A stretch of DNA of 64,000 bases from Saccharopolyspora kobensis (GTDB lineage: Bacteria > Actinomycetota > Actinomycetes > Mycobacteriales > Pseudonocardiaceae): NCBI RefSeq assembly GCF_900108315.1, contig NZ_FNVB01000002.1, positions 744,001-808,000 of the forward strand, written 5' to 3'. This document shows, one piece after another, positions 63,326-64,000 of the stretch. Positions within the stretch are counted from its first letter, which is position 1. Each line of letters begins with the position of its first letter. Below the pieces are notes generated by a model. It did not search any database, was not told where the DNA came from, and was given only the letters and a program-made list of their open reading frames with translations. The translations under genes and the position numbers were made by a program.

Positions 63326-64000
63326 TCATCGGGGTTCGACGGGAGTCAGCGTGCCGCGGGCGTTCTCGACGACCTGTGCCGCGTCGAGCACGGCGTCCTC
63401 CCGGAACATCGGCCCGATCAACTGCACGCCGACCGGGCGTCCGTCGGCGAGTCCGGTGGGGACGGCGACCGCGGGTGCGCCGACCGCGGTCGACCACACC
63501 GAGAGCGTCATCGAACGTCCGTACCGCCGTTTCTCCTCCGCCGACGAGGATTCCTGTCCTGGCGCGAACCCGGTGCGCGTGCTGACGGGACCGAGCAGGA
63601 GCGGCGTCACCGCTGCCCGCTGCGCCCAGGCCCGGCGCACGGTCAGCAGTCGTGCGGCACGTTCGAGGTAGTGCTCCAGGTCCAGCGGCGGGTGCTCGTC
63701 GAGGTCGTAGTTGATGTAGCGGGACGCGTCGGGGCCGACCAGCGCGCTGATCGCGGGCCAGTTCCCGGCGAACTCGGTGAGCACCATGCCCGTGTACACC
63801 GCAAGGGCGTCGTCGAGCATGGGGACGTCGACCTCGCCGACCGCGTAGCCGGCGTCGGCTAGCGCGTCGGCAGCGGCGTCCACGGCGTTCGCGATGGCGG
63901 GGTCGACCCCGTGACCGCCGGGATCGCGGACGACCCCGACGGCGCGCGGAAGCCGCGGCCCGCGGGTGGGCACCGGAACAGCTCGGGGGTCCCGGGGGTC
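63326..64000 (-). CDS. Amidase-signature-family hydrolase, C-terminal part
   Basis: The last 225 codons of a gene that begins outside the window. The frame is open from base 64000. VGVVRDPGGHGVDPAIANAV, GFAPGQESS and the C-terminal LADGRPVGVQLIGP and FREDAVLDAAQVVE are typical of amidase-signature (GatA-like) enzymes. The catalytic Lys-Ser-Ser part lies beyond the edge, so activity cannot be checked. It is codirectional with the pigment operon but separated by about 850 bp. Confidence 0.85.
   Translation of the reverse strand, partial: DPRDPRAVPVPTRGPRLPRAVGVVRDPGGHGVDPAIANAVDAAADALADAGYAVGEVDVPMLDDALAVYTGMVLTEFAGNWPAISALVGPDASRYINYDLDEHPPLDLEHYLERAARLLTVRRAWAQRAAVTPLLLGPVSTRTGFAPGQESSSAEEKRRYGRSMTLSVWSTAVGAPAVAVPTGLADGRPVGVQLIGPMFREDAVLDAAQVVENARGTLTPVEPR

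Overview
The window is high-GC, densely coded actinobacterial DNA with many GTG starts, stop-start overlaps and little intergenic space. A biotin operon under BioQ-type operators, a TIGR03086 (mycothiol-isomerase-like) protein, PAPS and polyketide genes and a whiE-like spore-pigment set point to a sporulating filamentous actinomycete. Pseudonocardiaceae (Saccharopolyspora-like) is my inference; no rRNA, tRNA, IS element, CRISPR array or origin was seen.

Left part (1-18.8 kb), mostly conserved metabolism. A BioQ-like repressor faces bioBAFD across two tandem operators. On the opposite strand lies a compact operon (11184 down to 5213) encoding a degenerate ATP-sulfurylase/APS-kinase fusion, a TSUP permease, CysQ, CysD, CysN and a sulfotransferase. 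It can make PAPS, use it and clear PAP, but contains no PAPS or sulfite reductase, so it looks built for sulfation. Next come an NCS1 nucleobase permease, an APC amino-acid permease whose promoter carries a HutC-like palindrome between -35 and -10, its GntR/HutC regulator, a membrane-anchored C39-like peptidase, and a lysine 2,3-aminomutase.

Centre (18.8-54.7 kb), a large hybrid biosynthetic region that I do not recognise as a known cluster. (i) A leftward PKS operon: free ACP, one fully reducing KS-AT-DH-ER-KR-ACP module, a stand-alone ketosynthase that has lost Cys and both His of its active site, an acyl-AMP ligase and a hotdog thioesterase. (ii) A leftward operon: free NRPS adenylation protein, free carrier protein, flavin amine oxidase, second acyl-AMP ligase and TIGR03086 protein. 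A second, Tat-exported amine oxidase lies upstream. (iii) MFS exporter, SDR and a short class II DAHP synthase. (iv) A rightward seven-gene operon: papB-papA-papC (4-amino-phenylalanine pathway), an alpha-oxoamine synthase, a fusion of a glycine-oxidase-like flavoenzyme with a PrmC/HemK-type NPPY methyltransferase, a Tat-lipoprotein beta-propeller/amidohydrolase, and a GNAT acetyltransferase. A small LuxR-type and an AraC-type regulator close the region. My working model: chorismate is diverted to 4-aminophenylalanine, which is modified and joined to a reduced polyketide acyl chain, perhaps by the oxoamine synthase because no thioesterase domain is present. Acetylation inside and hydrolysis outside the cell may give self-protection.

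Right part (54.8-64 kb). A RecB-like nuclease/helicase, a decayed histidine-kinase fragment, then a leftward type II PKS set (cupin, KS-alpha, KS-beta, ACP, aromatase/cyclase) in whiE order, a roughly 850-bp non-coding gap with a perfect 20-bp palindrome, and the C-terminal part of an amidase running off the end.
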